Made by a program: the position numbers and the translations under genes. Positions 12,611-25,110 of a DNA stretch of 64,000 bases are shown piece after piece. Under the pieces are notes generated by a model that ran no database searches, had not been told where the DNA came from, and saw only the letters and a list, made by a program, of their open reading frames with translations. This stretch comes from Plectrocnemia conspersa. Taxonomy: Eukaryota; Arthropoda; Insecta; Trichoptera; Polycentropodidae. The stretch is taken from the NCBI GenBank assembly GCA_009617715.1, contig VTFK01000294.1, forward strand, positions 186,001 through 250,000. Reading direction: 5' to 3'. Position 1 is the stretch's first letter; every line of letters begins with the position of its first letter.

Positions 12611-15140
12611 GCATTAGCGTTTCGTTAGTTTAGCGAAGAGCCGAGGCTAAGCAGTACTACCGCTTATAACATGAATGTAATAGTTTTTAACGTTTTAAAA
12701 TAATATTAAATTTGAGTAACAATTTAAATTAGCAATACATAAATATATGTAAATTAAATAAATAAAGATCCTTCTGGATTTGCGCCTGCAGTATGCAATA
12801 TGTTTTGTGCTTCAGTTAAGTTTATTGCTTTTAATAATATTTAAGGGAAAATTACGTAACGGAATTGATCGAGAGCGTTTATTTGTTGAAAAATATTTTG
12901 ATGTTAGAATACATTTTATATAACATAAACCAATTACATTAAGTAATACAATTTTATATTTATTAAAATACAATTATTTATATATGAGCCGATTTTTAAT
13001 ACTTTATAATTTAAAATCAGTATAGTATTTATTTAGTTATAAAACATATTTCTTACGTAATTCAAATGTAAGTACCTAAAACTACGGTTTCTTATTAACT
13101 GATATTTTGTGATTCTTGAGACGTAAAAAATACAATGCTGGGATCAAAGAAAAATATCTGAATAAATAACAAAGATCTAAAAATAATTATTAATTAATTC
13201 ATATGTATAATATTATTTTACATATAAAATAATTATAATATATTTTTGTTATACATTCCGCAATTAAATTTGTACGAAGCTTTGTATTATACTATTCAAC
13301 TTGGTTACTGAATAAGCTTTTTCTGCTTCTGCATATGTTAAAAGTGCTTCGAATAATAAATTTAAATAGTTTGTTATGTACCTCCCACTCTTCGTACATT
13401 AGTTATTGTATTCACAATTATTTCGACAAAAGTTTTGATTTTATAAGCAAACTTATAATATAATAACAATTTTTCCATAATTTATCAATCTGCGTTAGCT
13501 TTGGCATTAATTCTTCATCGTATTTAGAATCTATCTTATTAATTCAAATATGTTTTGAAGCTCTAAATATTAATAACGGTTCTTTTAAATTAATTTGCCA
13601 AATAATTTTAAAAGGTTTTTAAGTCATTTAATAAAAATATTATCAACGTATTGTAATTTTTGCGTCATGCTTCAATTCCTATTTTGAGAAATTTTAATGA
13701 TTGACGTGATTATTATTTAATATTATTATTGGGCTGTTTTATATTTTAGTTAAAGTGAATTATTACATCTTAATATGTTGGATAGCCGTTGCTTTTGATA
13801 GTGATATAAGTCCATCTAATCATACATCGAAATATTTAAGGATTTGCGTTTAAATCAACATAAAAATATTGGCAGACGTTAGTCAATTCGGTTAATCTTT
13901 TTAAAACTATAAATTTGCTAAATTTTATTATGTAATAATAATAAGTTACAATTTTTAAGAAAAAAAAAAAAAATGAAAAATGTTAACAATAGCATTTTTT
14001 AATTTATATTTTAATTGAAGTTGCCTTTTTTAAAAAATATTTTTATTGTAAAAAATAATAATTAAAATGTCAGTAAACGAATAATTGAGTTTATCAAAAA
14101 ATAATTGCAATTATATTGTTTGGAATTTATTAATAAGAAAATATGAAAAATGGATTAGTTTGTTAGGTATGTAAGGCAAAAAACTCATCAATTATGTTAA
14201 TTACGAATGGACTTATCCCACTATAAAAAAAATATTCCTGTGATAACATTTTACAGCCTAATTTATATATATTTTTTATAAGGATATTGTGCATCATTGA
14301 GTGTGTAAATATAAATATAAAAATAGGATATTATTATCTAATTAAAAAAGCAGCATTATTTATTTTTTGTATAAATAAACGTTAACGGCTCATTTATCAA
14401 TAATTGTATTTTAACAAATATAAAATCATATTTTATTACTTAATGTAATAAGCTTATATATGATATGTATTCTAACATCTAAATATTTTCCAAATATTAT
14501 TATTAATTGTACTAAATGGTTTTCCATTGGAGATTGATTAAACATATGATCATATGATATTATTAATACGAACTAATAAACATAAAAAAGTGTGTAATTA
14601 AATAAATAAATAAATAAAAAAAAATATGTAAAAGATAACCAAAAGCTTTATATTGATAATTTATAGGTTAAGCCGTCGTGCCAAACGTGTCGAATGCTTT
14701 TTCGATATCTAGCATTAATATTTCTGTGCTTCTTTCATGTTGAAATTAGCAAAAGTTGGTTGTTTGCTAAATTAATTTTGCGAAAATATTTTTTTTTATA
14801 TAATTTTGATATAGAAAGACTAAGACACGATAAAATTATTTTTATGGCAAATAAAATATATTTTTATAAATTCATTGACGCGATAAAATATTTTTTTATG
14901 AATTTGTTTTTAAGTTAAAAAACCTATTGTTTATATGTCACTAACATTATGTAAAACTTTTTGCGCTAAATTTCAATATTTTTCTTTATTTAAAATAGTA
15001 ATACTTTTCATTATGTAAAATTCTTATCTGTATTATTTTTCAGGTAACTAGATTTTTTCATCTGTATTGGTTATATACAATTATACAAATTTGAATCTAT
15101 ATGGTCTTGTCAAACCAATAAAAATTCGATAAACAAAGTT
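12611..15140. other. Very AT-rich gene desert
   Basis: The stretch is dominated by A/T runs, including a TAAA repeat near 14603-14622. The frame at 14694-14918 (+) is rich in Phe, Ile, Lys and Tyr, as expected by chance here. I see no gene or transposon end. Confidence 0.6.
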
Positions 15141-15420
15141 TGTCAATCGTCCTGTACAAATTTCGAAGACTAGAAACGATCAGGACTTAATCGCGGGTCA
15201 TTAATTCACAAATCGCTGGGTCGCTTTTACTTCCTGCGTGTCCTCATAAACGCATAAATCTCCCTCTCTATTATCCCCTTTTGATGTTACGATCCAGGCC
15301 CTAAAACACAAAAGATTCCTTTCGGTTGGCGACCCCTGGCTGACGTCTTTTTATACGTCATTAATCGTTCGAGCTTAATAAATTTGCGACATCATGCTCA
15401 AATTTTACAAGGTATGATTT
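15141..15420. promoter_or_regulatory. GC-richer non-coding island
   Basis: The block contains ACAAAAGATTCCTTTC near 15308, CTGGCTGACGTC near 15337, TTTTTATACGTCATTAATCG near 15349 and ATAAACGCATAAATC near 15246. No reading frame persists. It could be an enhancer. Confidence 0.35.
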
Positions 15421-15790
15421 TTACGTCCTATTTAATCCTGAAAGCATACAAAATGCAAGAAAATATATTTAGATATGTAAAGAAATAGATTTGTTTATTA
15501 GGTATTCATTTTTTTAACTAGAAGTTAAAAAGTGGTCCATAAAATGGTATATATTATATTATGTTATGATTTTTTTGAAAAAATTAATAATCTTAAAAAT
15601 GTATTGAATAAAATATTATTTGCAATTGAGCATTTGATTATGAAATATTATTTTTTTTATATTGATTTTTTTATAAAATTAAAAATAAATAGATACAATT
15701 ATATTTAAATCATTTCCCATGCTATACGAAAAAAGACTAGTTATGAAAGGCTACTATATTTTTTTTTATTTTGTAACAAAAAGTACAAAA
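15421..15790. other. AT-rich DNA, nothing recognised
   Basis: I see only A/T-rich spacer between two islands. Confidence 0.6.
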
Positions 15791-16180
15791 TAAACATTTC
15801 ACCTTAGCGATGAAGCAATTAGAGAAGTGATTTCGCCCGACTACACAGAAAAATCAAAGGAAAATACAAACATACATACAGGCTAAGCATTCTCGTTTAT
15901 ATTCTCCACTCGGAAGGAATTTTATTGGTAAACTTTTCGCTTTTGTCTTCCTTACTTTCCGTTGTCGTCTACGTAACTATGCTGTACGTGCGTATGTCGC
16001 AATAATTCGAAAATTCTTCAAATGTCACCAGGTGGAATTCTTAACCGCTATATCAATTCGTTGTTGGCGTGCCCATTGAACTTTTAGGCACAATTGCATT
16101 CCACGAATCGCTGGGCCGGTTGGTTACTTTTGGATAGTGCTAACCAACCAGACATAAGAAAGTATACAAAAGGAACATAG
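15791..16180. promoter_or_regulatory. GC-richer island with a 9-bp inverted repeat
   Basis: GGTTGGTTA at 16118-16126 and TAACCAACC at 16141-16149 are perfect inverted arms. The first overlaps GCCGGTTGG, close to a Grainyhead site. TCACCAGGTGG near 16025 is an E-box. No coding frame is convincing. It is a possible enhancer. Confidence 0.35.
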
Positions 16181-16674
16181 AGGCTAACGAAAATTTGCTG
16201 CGTTTTTAATATTATTTTTGCTATTAAATATAGTAATGTTTATATTACTAAAGATTACTGTTTTCAATCTTAATATTATTATTATAAATATTAATACTGA
16301 ACTAACCACGAACATAAAATTTAATTAAAGTTTTTTGACGAATAAACTTGTGTTTATGAATTTCTGTGATGATAAATGAACGTCTAGTTTTACCTTTGAT
16401 ACGCACCACAATAAAAAGTTTTCGACATAAGTTAGAAACTCGGTTAAAATTAAACGCTGTTCTCGTTTTAAGCCATACATATAACTCTACCCAACGAACT
16501 AAGCTTTAATTGCATTTAGTTAAATTAATAACATTATAGATAAACAAATTATAGTGAAAATATCAAAATTAAACTGTATAAATGGTAGAATACGTTGTAC
16601 AAAACATTTTTATTGCTTTTTTTACCGTTAAATTATTTTCAGAATTAAAAACTCTGGGGATTTTTTGATACAAA
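16181..16674. other. AT-rich DNA, nothing recognised
   Basis: I see only AT-rich spacer before a LINE fragment. Confidence 0.55.
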
Positions 16675-17056
16675 TTGCAAAGTAATATAAAAGCATTGAG
16701 ACTTTATTGCAAAAAAATATGCATTGATATAGTTCTTTACAGATTTATTTACAATCACTGTTGGCAAGCGGACCAACAACACGGTTTTCGTTCGCGTCGT
16801 TTCATGGAAACTAACTTTTTGTGCCTTTCAAAGGCAGTGACAAAGTCCCTAAGGTATAAAAACAGGTAGATGCTGTCTATACTAACGTTAACGTATTCAA
16901 AAAAAAGTCTTGTAACTTTAATAGCTGAAATCGGTACTTATGACGACTATGGTAATCGTCTCTCCAATAAATATTTCGCTTATTATGGAGTACCACTTAT
17001 CAATACTTCAATATTAATTTTTATTTTGAAACAACTATATATATTTTTAGATAAGT
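16675..17056 (+). pseudogene. Decayed LINE reverse transcriptase (Jockey/CR1 group)
   Basis: The frame from 16675 gives KICIDIVLYRFIYNHC and then QADQQHGFRSRR, METNFLC, matching the KIFE-K-IV...QHGF-RS-TN block that precedes motif A in Jockey and CR1 reverse transcriptases. The frame meets TAG at 16867-16869. The plus-one frame from 16863 reads QVDAVYTNVNVFKK, which matches the motif A segment QVD-IYTDFSKAF, with the catalytic Asp region altered. Back in the first frame, downstream, SNKYFAYYGVPLINTS corresponds to the motif B segment S-F--SGVPQGS. The YADD motif is not visible. It is a dead, frameshifted copy with no RNase H or tail seen. Confidence 0.7.
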
Positions 17057-17270
17057 GACTTAATAATCTATTATAATAAAATATAATAAAAAAATCGATA
17101 CTAATTAATACGATAAATATTATAATATTTTACACGTCTTGAAATAAGTATATTTTTTTTTTGTAATATATCAGATTAAACTATATTTTTATATATTTAT
17201 TTGAAGTATTTGAAAAATATTGAATGTTATCGAATGAGTTATATAACATAATAATGCGTAATTTGGAGAA
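17057..17270. other. AT-rich DNA
   Basis: I see no continuation of the LINE and no other feature. Confidence 0.5.
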
Positions 17271-17500
17271 TGGAAGAGCCTAGATAAATAAATTCAGTGC
17301 GATTTTCTTGTGCGTCGGGAAAATCGGTCGCGCTGAATTATAAGACGTGACGAAGCCTGAAAGGTTTTTGTTGCTGAAGGAGGCTCACTCAGGTGTCATA
17401 TTTCATTCAGGGGCTACATTTTCCAGACAGAGAAAACAATGGTTGAAATTCTAAAATGTTTCCGTGGAAAATCTCCTAGTTGCAGGTGGAAAATCTGATG
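17271..17500. promoter_or_regulatory. GC-richer island with a short stem-loop
   Basis: At 17291-17339 the arms AATTCAG-GCGATTTTC and GAAAATCG-CGCTGAATT pair with a small bulge around a GTGCGTCG loop, making a 49-nt hairpin. Further on, GTGGAAAATCT occurs twice (near 17462 and 17488). No coding frame is convincing. The hairpin is shorter than a usual animal pre-miRNA. Confidence 0.35.
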
Positions 17501-20099
17501 TGCGCTTGTAGTGATTTTTTGTTAATAAACTCTAGTAATAACAAAATTAAACAAATACATATTAAATGAAATAATTAAATGCATCGACTATTAAATATCA
17601 TTGTAGAGTTACATACAATTTTATAATTACTTTTAGTCAACATATAACCTACTGATGGTTTTTTTAAATGCAAGCAATTAAAATCCAGGAAAAAAAATAA
17701 CATTAGCATATTATCTACGCATAGTAAATATAATAAAAATATTTTTTTTTGCACTTTGAAGAATCTCTCAGTAATATAACTATGAATGAATACTTAAGTT
17801 TATGTAATTTTAGCAACAATAAATAGTACAGGATTATTAATGTGAGACATTAAAAGCATATGATGGTCAAATTAAAAAATTATCTAAATATAAAATCCAT
17901 GATTATATTATGCATATAAAACACTTCATCAGTAACGCATACTATTTCAGCTAAAATTCTGCAGGATAGTTCATAAGAGCCATTTCTCTTTATTGTATGT
18001 ATGTACAAAAGACAAAGCCATCATATCAATATCCTGCAGTCTTAAACTTAAATGCATTTATGTAACATAAATCTTTACAAAACTTTTTTAATTATTTTAT
18101 TAAATAGAAAATTATAACAAACAAAGAAAACACTAAAGCAATATTTTTTACAACACGCATATAAACCTTGTATCCACCTCTTAAAAATGAACACGGAAAC
18201 TGTATTAAATTAAGCCTAAATACACTAAACATATCGTAAAACTCAGGTCTAAAAGGATTACTAATAATGCAGCCCATAAAACAAAATTTAACAGAAAAAA
18301 ATAATTAAAAAAGAAAATCATTTTTAATGTAAGCAACTAACAACCAGATTTACCATTGCTCGGTGTGGAGTAACACATTATAATATTTTCAAATAATGTG
18401 AATTAAAATATATATTTAACACTCTTTTTAATAGTAGAATTATATTACCGTTAATTTAAAAACATTGCTATAAACGTCCTGAAAAATAATTTAAAAACAT
18501 TGCTATAAATATTCTGAAAAATATTATTTAAATTTAAATAAACAACAATATTTAATTTTAAATAAACATAAAATGCCTTAACACATCTTGCTTTAGATTC
18601 ACGAATTTAATTTGTTGTAGATCTAGGTCCTATAATTATAGTACAAAGTTTTGCCTAATAATTTACATGATAAATTTAGGTACTTCTATTTAAATTTATA
18701 AAATGGTATTTTATATTGATTTTTAAAATATTCTATGATTTTGAATACTTAATACTTTTTAAATTTCTGTTGTAAAGTAAATACGTTGAAGTCATAAACC
18801 AGCAAGTTATACTTTTCAGTATAATTAATATAGTAATAAGCGTTTTTTATACAACAAAATTGCTGTTTTTTTATTGAACAATTCCGTTGAATGTTACATC
18901 TGAAAAAAAAATTTAATATGCAGATTGCACATTAACCAAATATTTTTAGCATCCTGTCTAGAAAATAAAAAAATGCTTATTTCTAGAAGCAGCAAAACTA
19001 GACTAAAAATAAAATATGTTAATTGTTTAATTAAAAATTATTACCCAAATTAAATTATAAAAAAAAACTATCGGAAAAAAGTATAAAAATAATTTCACAA
19101 TTTTTTATTGCAAAAAATATTTTTTTAATTACCGTTTTTTAGAAAAAATACACACACAAGTATGAAAAAACTGAAACCTATTTAGGGACTTGGTAGAAAA
19201 TAAGTACTAAACTGGATGTTTCTTTGAAAACAATAAATAAAATTGAATCAAGTAGTTGCTCACGTTACGAAAGCCATACAAAATTAGACCTATGGTGCAA
19301 CACCCTCAAGAAAAATACAACAAACCAGATAACTTACCTCTACTAATTGTAGAAAAATAAAACAAAGAAGAATGTGAAAACTAACAACAAAACCTAGCAT
19401 CTAGATAAAATTTAATAGAGCAACAAAAAAGTTGAAATAAATCTAAAAAAAAAATCATTTCTGGAAGCTCCATAATAACATGCATAAAAAAATACACTAG
19501 CCTTAAATAAGCTCTTATGCATGATTAAATTACAAAAAAAGCTTAAAGACTACTGGAAAAGAGTAAAATAATTACAAAAAAAATTATTTAATAACAATAT
19601 AAGATTTTTCAACACAATGGGAGATATCATAGGTTATCCTTATTTTAAAATACAGGAGAGAATCAAGGAAACGGTAAATCTTACAATTTTAATGACCGTA
19701 TTTTTTGATTGTTCATAACTTTATGAATATATTCGAATATTATAGTATTTTATTGTTTACTGTTCGATATTCGAATAGTTAAAAATAATGAATATTTGTA
19801 AACTCCAATCACCAAAGACTATGATAGAAAATGGCCATTTAACTTATAGTTTACAAATTTTAAGAATTTCTCCGGATTTTATAATAAAAGTTTTGCTAAA
19901 TATCAAGATGGATTGCGAAAAAAAATTGCATCACGTTAAAGAAATTAAAAAATAAATTAAGTATATTTTTAAGAAAGGATTATACAACAGGATTAAGATA
20001 ATCATTTTTATTTATGTTATTATTAATATGAAATAATGTTAATTTTTTTTAAATATAATAATAATTTATTGTATTTGTGAAAAAACAGACATATGTAAA
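17501..20099. other. AT-rich desert with a small tandem duplication
   Basis: A 35-bp segment (AATTTAAAAACATTGCTATA start) is repeated twice in tandem at 18453-18487 and 18488-18522. Around 19220-19620 scattered codons hint at a heavily decayed LINE, but not strongly enough to call. The frame at 18092-18277 (-) is unsupported. Confidence 0.5.
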
Positions 20100-20400
20100 T
20101 ACATACGTCTTTCATCATTAAGTGACCGCAAATAATAGTCGCAGGATGAATGTCAGCATGCTGCTCTATTTGCATCCGGCATTTAATTAAAATGCATCTA
20201 GACAGAGCGACTCGTTTGTCGGCAGCTAAATTAGCGCGGGGTCCCTGCGGACCCCAGTATTCGCAAAGTGTGCGAATTTATATCGGAAAATGTAATTAAT
20301 CAATGTGGCTCAGCTAAGTGGGAATTCCGGCATTGACAGGGCGCTCGAGGCACTTTCTGTGAAACAACCCCTAAATGACCGACCACATATAGGGTTAATG
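20100..20400. promoter_or_regulatory. GC-richer island with POU-like site and twin hairpins
   Basis: ATTTGCAT at 20168-20175 is an exact octamer (POU) site, and TTTAATTAAAATGCAT follows at about 20182. Two perfect short hairpins lie side by side: GGGGTCC-CTGC-GGACCCC at 20238-20255, and ATTCGCA-AAGTG-TGCGAAT at 20259-20277. No coding frame is convincing. The motif density makes a cis-regulatory element plausible. Confidence 0.45.
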
Positions 20401-21949
20401 TCACCGATGATAATATTATAATTATTTCTTGATAATAAAACAATCATAATATTTTTTTAAATGAAATGAACTTAGTCAGTTTTTAAAAAATGGACTTTTC
20501 CTTTATTCTTTTTATTATAAAATATTATTCTTTATTTTGTTTTAGATATTTTGGGGTTGATTTTAATACATATGTATACTATTACAGTTAAAGTTCTATG
20601 CCTAACGTAATAGGGTGTAATGGACAAGAAGGCTCGTTTTGTATTTCAAATAGCGAGTTTATTTCTCGAGGCTGCTTAGTCTATTGAAGTAAACTTTGAC
20701 AACACGTAATTTATATCCTTATTTATTTATTTATTTTTATAAAATTTTATTAAGTTTATATAATAAGCAATACTGTAAAATATATACTACTCAACCGTAA
20801 TTTTTAATAAATAAAATATGTTTGCAAAATCCGTACAAAAAATTTGGATGAGTGTTTGCGACTTTTAAAACAAATTTATGTATGTAGTACGCCAACATTA
20901 TGTAAGCGCACGGGACGATAAAATATTTGGGAAGATTAAGACGACTTCATCTTCACAACTTAGGTTTTCCCAGATTTTCAAAATAAAAAGTAAATATTTT
21001 TTCAACATAGAAGACAAAAATAATAGTAAAAACAAGCCTTACTAAAAATTAAATTAACACTCGTAATGAAATAAATAAGAAATATGTTGATTTACTATGA
21101 CGTGTTTTTTTATTTATAATTTATTTTCGACGAAGGCAAAATCAGTTCCTTGATATAAAACAACCTATTATTATTATTATTTTTATTTTTTGACATACTT
21201 TTATGAGCAGTACGGCACATTTAAAATAATGAACAGTCAGTGTCTATAAAAATTTTAAAATAGAAATTTAAGGCAATAAGTACTGAATAAGAGTTTTGTA
21301 AAATATCCAGCTGTTTAAATTAAACATGTTAAAAAACTATGCTTATTAAAAAAAGCATCAGAAAAAATGTATGTTTTTCCGCCAAATTATCATATTGGAG
21401 AAGAAAAAATTGCGTAATCATATTCATTGCAGTTTAAATAATATTTAAACATCAAAATGGCGTACTTAAGGCAGTACTTCATTTTGGAATACACTTCCAA
21501 CCGGAACTTCTAAAAGTCAAATCTTAAATTTCCTACTACTTTGCCTTCGAATTAGGACATGTGAGAGCTAAGTTAAATTTATAGTAAGCAAAGGTACTTA
21601 GAGTACTGACTAAATACCGACCAAGAAGACTGAGTATGCAGCCGCTTCACACTTTACATGAAATCTTGTTTAGCTATGAAATTCAAAATCAATCAATCTT
21701 CAATAACGCAGTTAAAATTGTAAGATTCGCAAGGTTTTGGGATAATGCTCAATACTAAACTATTTATTACTATTTAAATAAATAATAAAAAAAAAATCTT
21801 AAAATTTCAATAAGCTTTTTTGATAATGCACAGGGCAACAGCGTTGAAAGGTCTTTTTTGCATATTTGGCAAATTTTACCACGTCCCACAAAAGAGTTTT
21901 AATCTAGCCATAAGAAATTTCTGAATGGCGCTCGTCGGATTATTGTGAC
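20401..21949. other. AT-rich DNA, nothing recognised
   Basis: Short islands of mixed composition near 20900-20960 and 21470-21650 have no readable gene or repeat structure. Confidence 0.5.
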
Positions 21950-21994
21950 TCCTAATGATGATGGACTGTCGTTAAATCCCGAAAAATAAAAGCA

Positions 21995-22228
21995 GTGTAT
22001 GAAAAACAAAGAGAGGAAAATTTGGTGAGAGAAAAGCTGTGTTTAAAGAGAGAACGTTTCAAAGTGGTCACGTTTGAACATGCGGTCGTTTGTTTCAATT
22101 TCAAAGTGACGACATCGGAAAGCGTAAGCGTTAAAGTGAAACGCTTCAAGGAAAAAATGAGAAAAACTTATGACGGAGGTGTAAAAGTTCGGAGTATTAA
22201 ACGATGTTTTTTGTGTACGCGACTCTAA
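21995..22228 (+). other. Unassigned 77-codon open frame
   Basis: The predicted product is basic and charged (RERFKVVTF, VKVKRFKEKMRKTY), without a membrane segment or known domain. An overlapping frame on the other strand (22043-22423) is also open, so at most one is real. The hairpin AAGCGTT-AAAGTGA-AACGCTT lies inside at 22126-22145. It may be repeat or regulatory DNA instead. Confidence 0.15.
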
Positions 22229-22795
22229 ATGGGCGTAAGTGAGTTTTGATGGGTTGAGTGATTTATTAAGTGAAGAATATTTTTTAAAATATAAATCAAA
22301 TCTAACATTTGATATTTGTCTCAAAAAATTTGGATGGGAACAAAGATACCGTAGATTTGGCGTTTTACATAGATTTATATTTAATATTTTTTTATTCAAA
22401 ACTCCTACATCCGTATATAACACATTTAGTCATGTTATTGATTTATTTTATATATAAATAGTATTTATGTATGCCAAGAAAATTGAAGTTGTTATAAAAA
22501 ACAGCATTAAATAATATTTTTGTAAAATAATTTCAATTTAGTTATACACTCGGTTGATTTAAAAACAGTTTCGATAGTAATTTCAAAAATATTTATTCGA
22601 CTGTAGCAAAAAACATTGTTTGTTTTTTGATATATTTTTATCAATAGATGTCTGTTTTAACTCACGGGCAATTTTCGTAGAGCAAATATTTAAAAAATGA
22701 CACAATATACACTCGGGACATAGCTTATGGTTGGTTAAAGAAGATAAACTTCTGTAAATAAAGTATAAATTATTTATTTATAAGGAAGGCGTAGT

Positions 22796-23070
22796 ATCCG
22801 GGGAAGCAAGCCCTCTGGTGCTGCGGAATCTGGGGCCGCAGTAGCTCGGATGTGCTCTAGCGCCGTTGATTCTCTGGACATAGTCCAGCGGATTGGTCTG
22901 TCTATGGAGGTATTGTCCCCATGGATGTAGCTCTAGATACTACAGTCTTTAAGGACACATTCTATGATAGGAGGCGACTAACATTGCCTGGTTTTTTGTA
23001 AAGGGCTGACTGGTCAAGAGCAAAGCCTCTGGTAGGTGGCTCAATAGCATCGACTGTATTGCGACCGTAT
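22796..23070. repeat. GC-richer block, possible dispersed repeat
   Basis: The segment GCCCTCTGGTGCTGCGG-ATCTGGGG-CGCAGTAGCTCGG at 22809-22856 loosely resembles the blocks at 44421-44485 and 46058-46100. Frames are broken by many stops. It may be a transposon tail, and its identity is unknown. Confidence 0.35.
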
Positions 23071-23185
23071 AAAATATTTACTATCACTTTCTGCTGGCGA
23101 GAAGAAAGATTAGGGTAATGCAATCTTTGGATGTATGACGTGTGAAACTTTAAACTGATTTTTTACTCCTTGTTACTTGTTCTAG

Positions 23186-23249
23186 GGTGAGACGAGTGAG
23201 GCATTTGCTTCAAGTGAACGGTGGAAAGGGCTCTGAATTGGCAAAGTAT
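23186..23249 (+). other. Candidate 64-nt internal exon
   Basis: A pyrimidine-rich acceptor (TTGTTACTTGTTCTAG) ends at 23185, and a full donor GTAAGTG begins at 23250. Of the three frames only one is open across the segment, giving 21 codons that include VRHLLQVNGG and GSELAKY. I do not recognise the product and no partner exon is evident. It could be a microexon of a long gene on the + strand, or a chance combination. Confidence 0.3.
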
Positions 23250-24540
23250 GTAAGTGTATTTCAAAATTTCAACACTAAAAATAATAATAAAAAACTTAAA
23301 TCTGTAAGTTTATTAATTTAATTTTTAATATATAAATTACAAGAAGACTTTTGAAAGATTTTGTATAAGAGGTAATATTTTCTGGTTATGTATTGCCTAT
23401 TTTTTTGTGAATGTGCTTATCAGCACGTTTAAGAAGCAGGTTACAAAGACGAATAGTATCTTTTGCGATCTGCAATTCAAACGAGTATCGTAAATTTGAA
23501 AACATCGGCTTTAAATCTATCCGCCTTTTGCTTGTTACCGCGAATCTACCAAAAATCCAAAACAAACCCCTTCACACAAAAATTCTGAGAACAAAACACG
23601 TGCAAAATTTTATTTACTTTCATTAGGGATTGCAATAATACCGTAATTTTCAATACCAATATTACAGAAAGTGAGAAAACAGTCAATACCAGTATTAACA
23701 TTATTGCGCTCGTAATTATTAATATTATTAAAATTAATTGGTAACGAAAAAGCTCTAATAAATAAATTATTCAAAGTTGAACTAAATGCTTCATTGCTGT
23801 ATTAATGCTTTAATATATTGTTAAATGTTAAAACATGATTGCAAATTTTGCAAAAAATCTTAGAATTCAAGAGTCAAAACTTTTTTTAAAGATATTAAAT
23901 GAAAGTGTATTATCGTCTTCATATTTTTTAATTGGCAATATAATAAACAAGCAGGTAAAATTTCGATTTAAGTTGCCGTTAATTATGCGTATGTTTATAT
24001 ATGCATATTTTCTGTTAAAAACGATAGTATGTTTAAAACAATCTTCCTTTCATTCCGGTACTTCTAAAAATACTTTATACGCTGATTGTATTGCTTACGA
24101 GTACTAATAAAAAGCAATGAGACGACTGTGTATATCATTTTTTTCCTTATTATATCTTCACTTTCATTCATTTACAATATCGTCAGAAATAATAGCTTTT
24201 GGGTGATAATATACAGGCTTCTAATTTTTTTTATTTTGGAACAATAACTCTAGAAAAACATTGCCTTAGTAAAAATATCGTTTTTGATAAACCGATTCTG
24301 AATTCTTTCTTAATTTTTATAACAGGAACCAAAACATCCACAAAATTATACAAGTTAAATAGAACTAGAATGATAACAAACGATCAATATTGTATAATGC
24401 ACTAAATAAAAAAAAATCGAAGCGTATATTATTATTATGACATTTACACAATGCAACGTCAAAAGTGCTGCAAAGAAAATTTAATTTACCGTCTATTTGT
24501 ACACAAAGCAAGAGCACTGTAGATACAGGAATTTTTATCC
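23250..24540. other. Mixed then AT-rich DNA
   Basis: The patch at 23400-23600 is less AT-rich, with an open frame at 23411-23626 (+) that has no recognisable domain. The rest is AT-rich, and the frames at 23835-24107 and 24199-24405 look like chance. Confidence 0.45.
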
Positions 24541-24830
24541 ATTTACCGATTGACCACCGTCGCCTGGTACAATCTTATTTTACCAGTCATACTGGGTCGG
24601 TACTCAAGTGTTTTCAATCTCCATAAATCACCAGCACTCGGTATAAATACAGCGGAATCCGTTGTCGGTCGAGCGCAACGAACGGCGGAGGAAAAACTGT
24701 TTCCATGCACCGGACAGGTAATTTACGAATGACGTCACATCCCATTTTCCGGTACGGCGTTCCGGCGCGATAACGAGCGGCCGGCCACGACTTACAACCG
24801 AGATTTCCAACTTTTAAAATGTAAACTTAC
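24541..24830 (+). promoter_or_regulatory. GC-richer island with TATA box and CRE, promoter-like
   Basis: TATAAATA at 24642-24649 is followed at promoter-like distance by GC-rich sequence (GTCGGTCGAGCGCAACG). GACAG|GTAATT at about 24717 could be a weak splice donor of a leader exon. A perfect CRE palindrome, TGACGTCA, lies at 24730-24737, then GGCGCGATAACGAGCGGCCG. Open frames lie on both strands and neither is recognised. It is a candidate core promoter only. Confidence 0.35.
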
Positions 24831-25110
24831 GACTTTCTACAATATATATATATATAAGTATCTGTTATTTTATGGTTTTTATTTTATTATATTGTTCGTA
24901 CTATATATATATAAACATCAGCATATTCATTATTAGTAAATTTTCTTTTATATTCATTAATAAAATTATTAATTTCTTTAATAATATAAAGAATAAATTT
25001 GTTTTTAATTATTAAAGATAGAACTTTTTACGCCTCTTGATTTTGAAACCACTGAATTAAACCCATGTATTTAATTCATTCTAAATTCCAATTTAAAGTC
25101 GATTATCTTA
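24831..25110. other. AT-rich spacer
   Basis: Short TA runs near 24841-24856 and 24904. I see no gene. Confidence 0.6.

Noticed and set aside
17291..17339. Pre-miRNA at the 49-nt hairpin
   Set aside because: It is too short and bulged, and no star/mature arrangement can be judged without small-RNA data.
19220..19620. Another LINE linker fragment (VVAHVTKAIQN-like frame)
   Set aside because: Similarity is too weak, with stops throughout. It needs a translated search.
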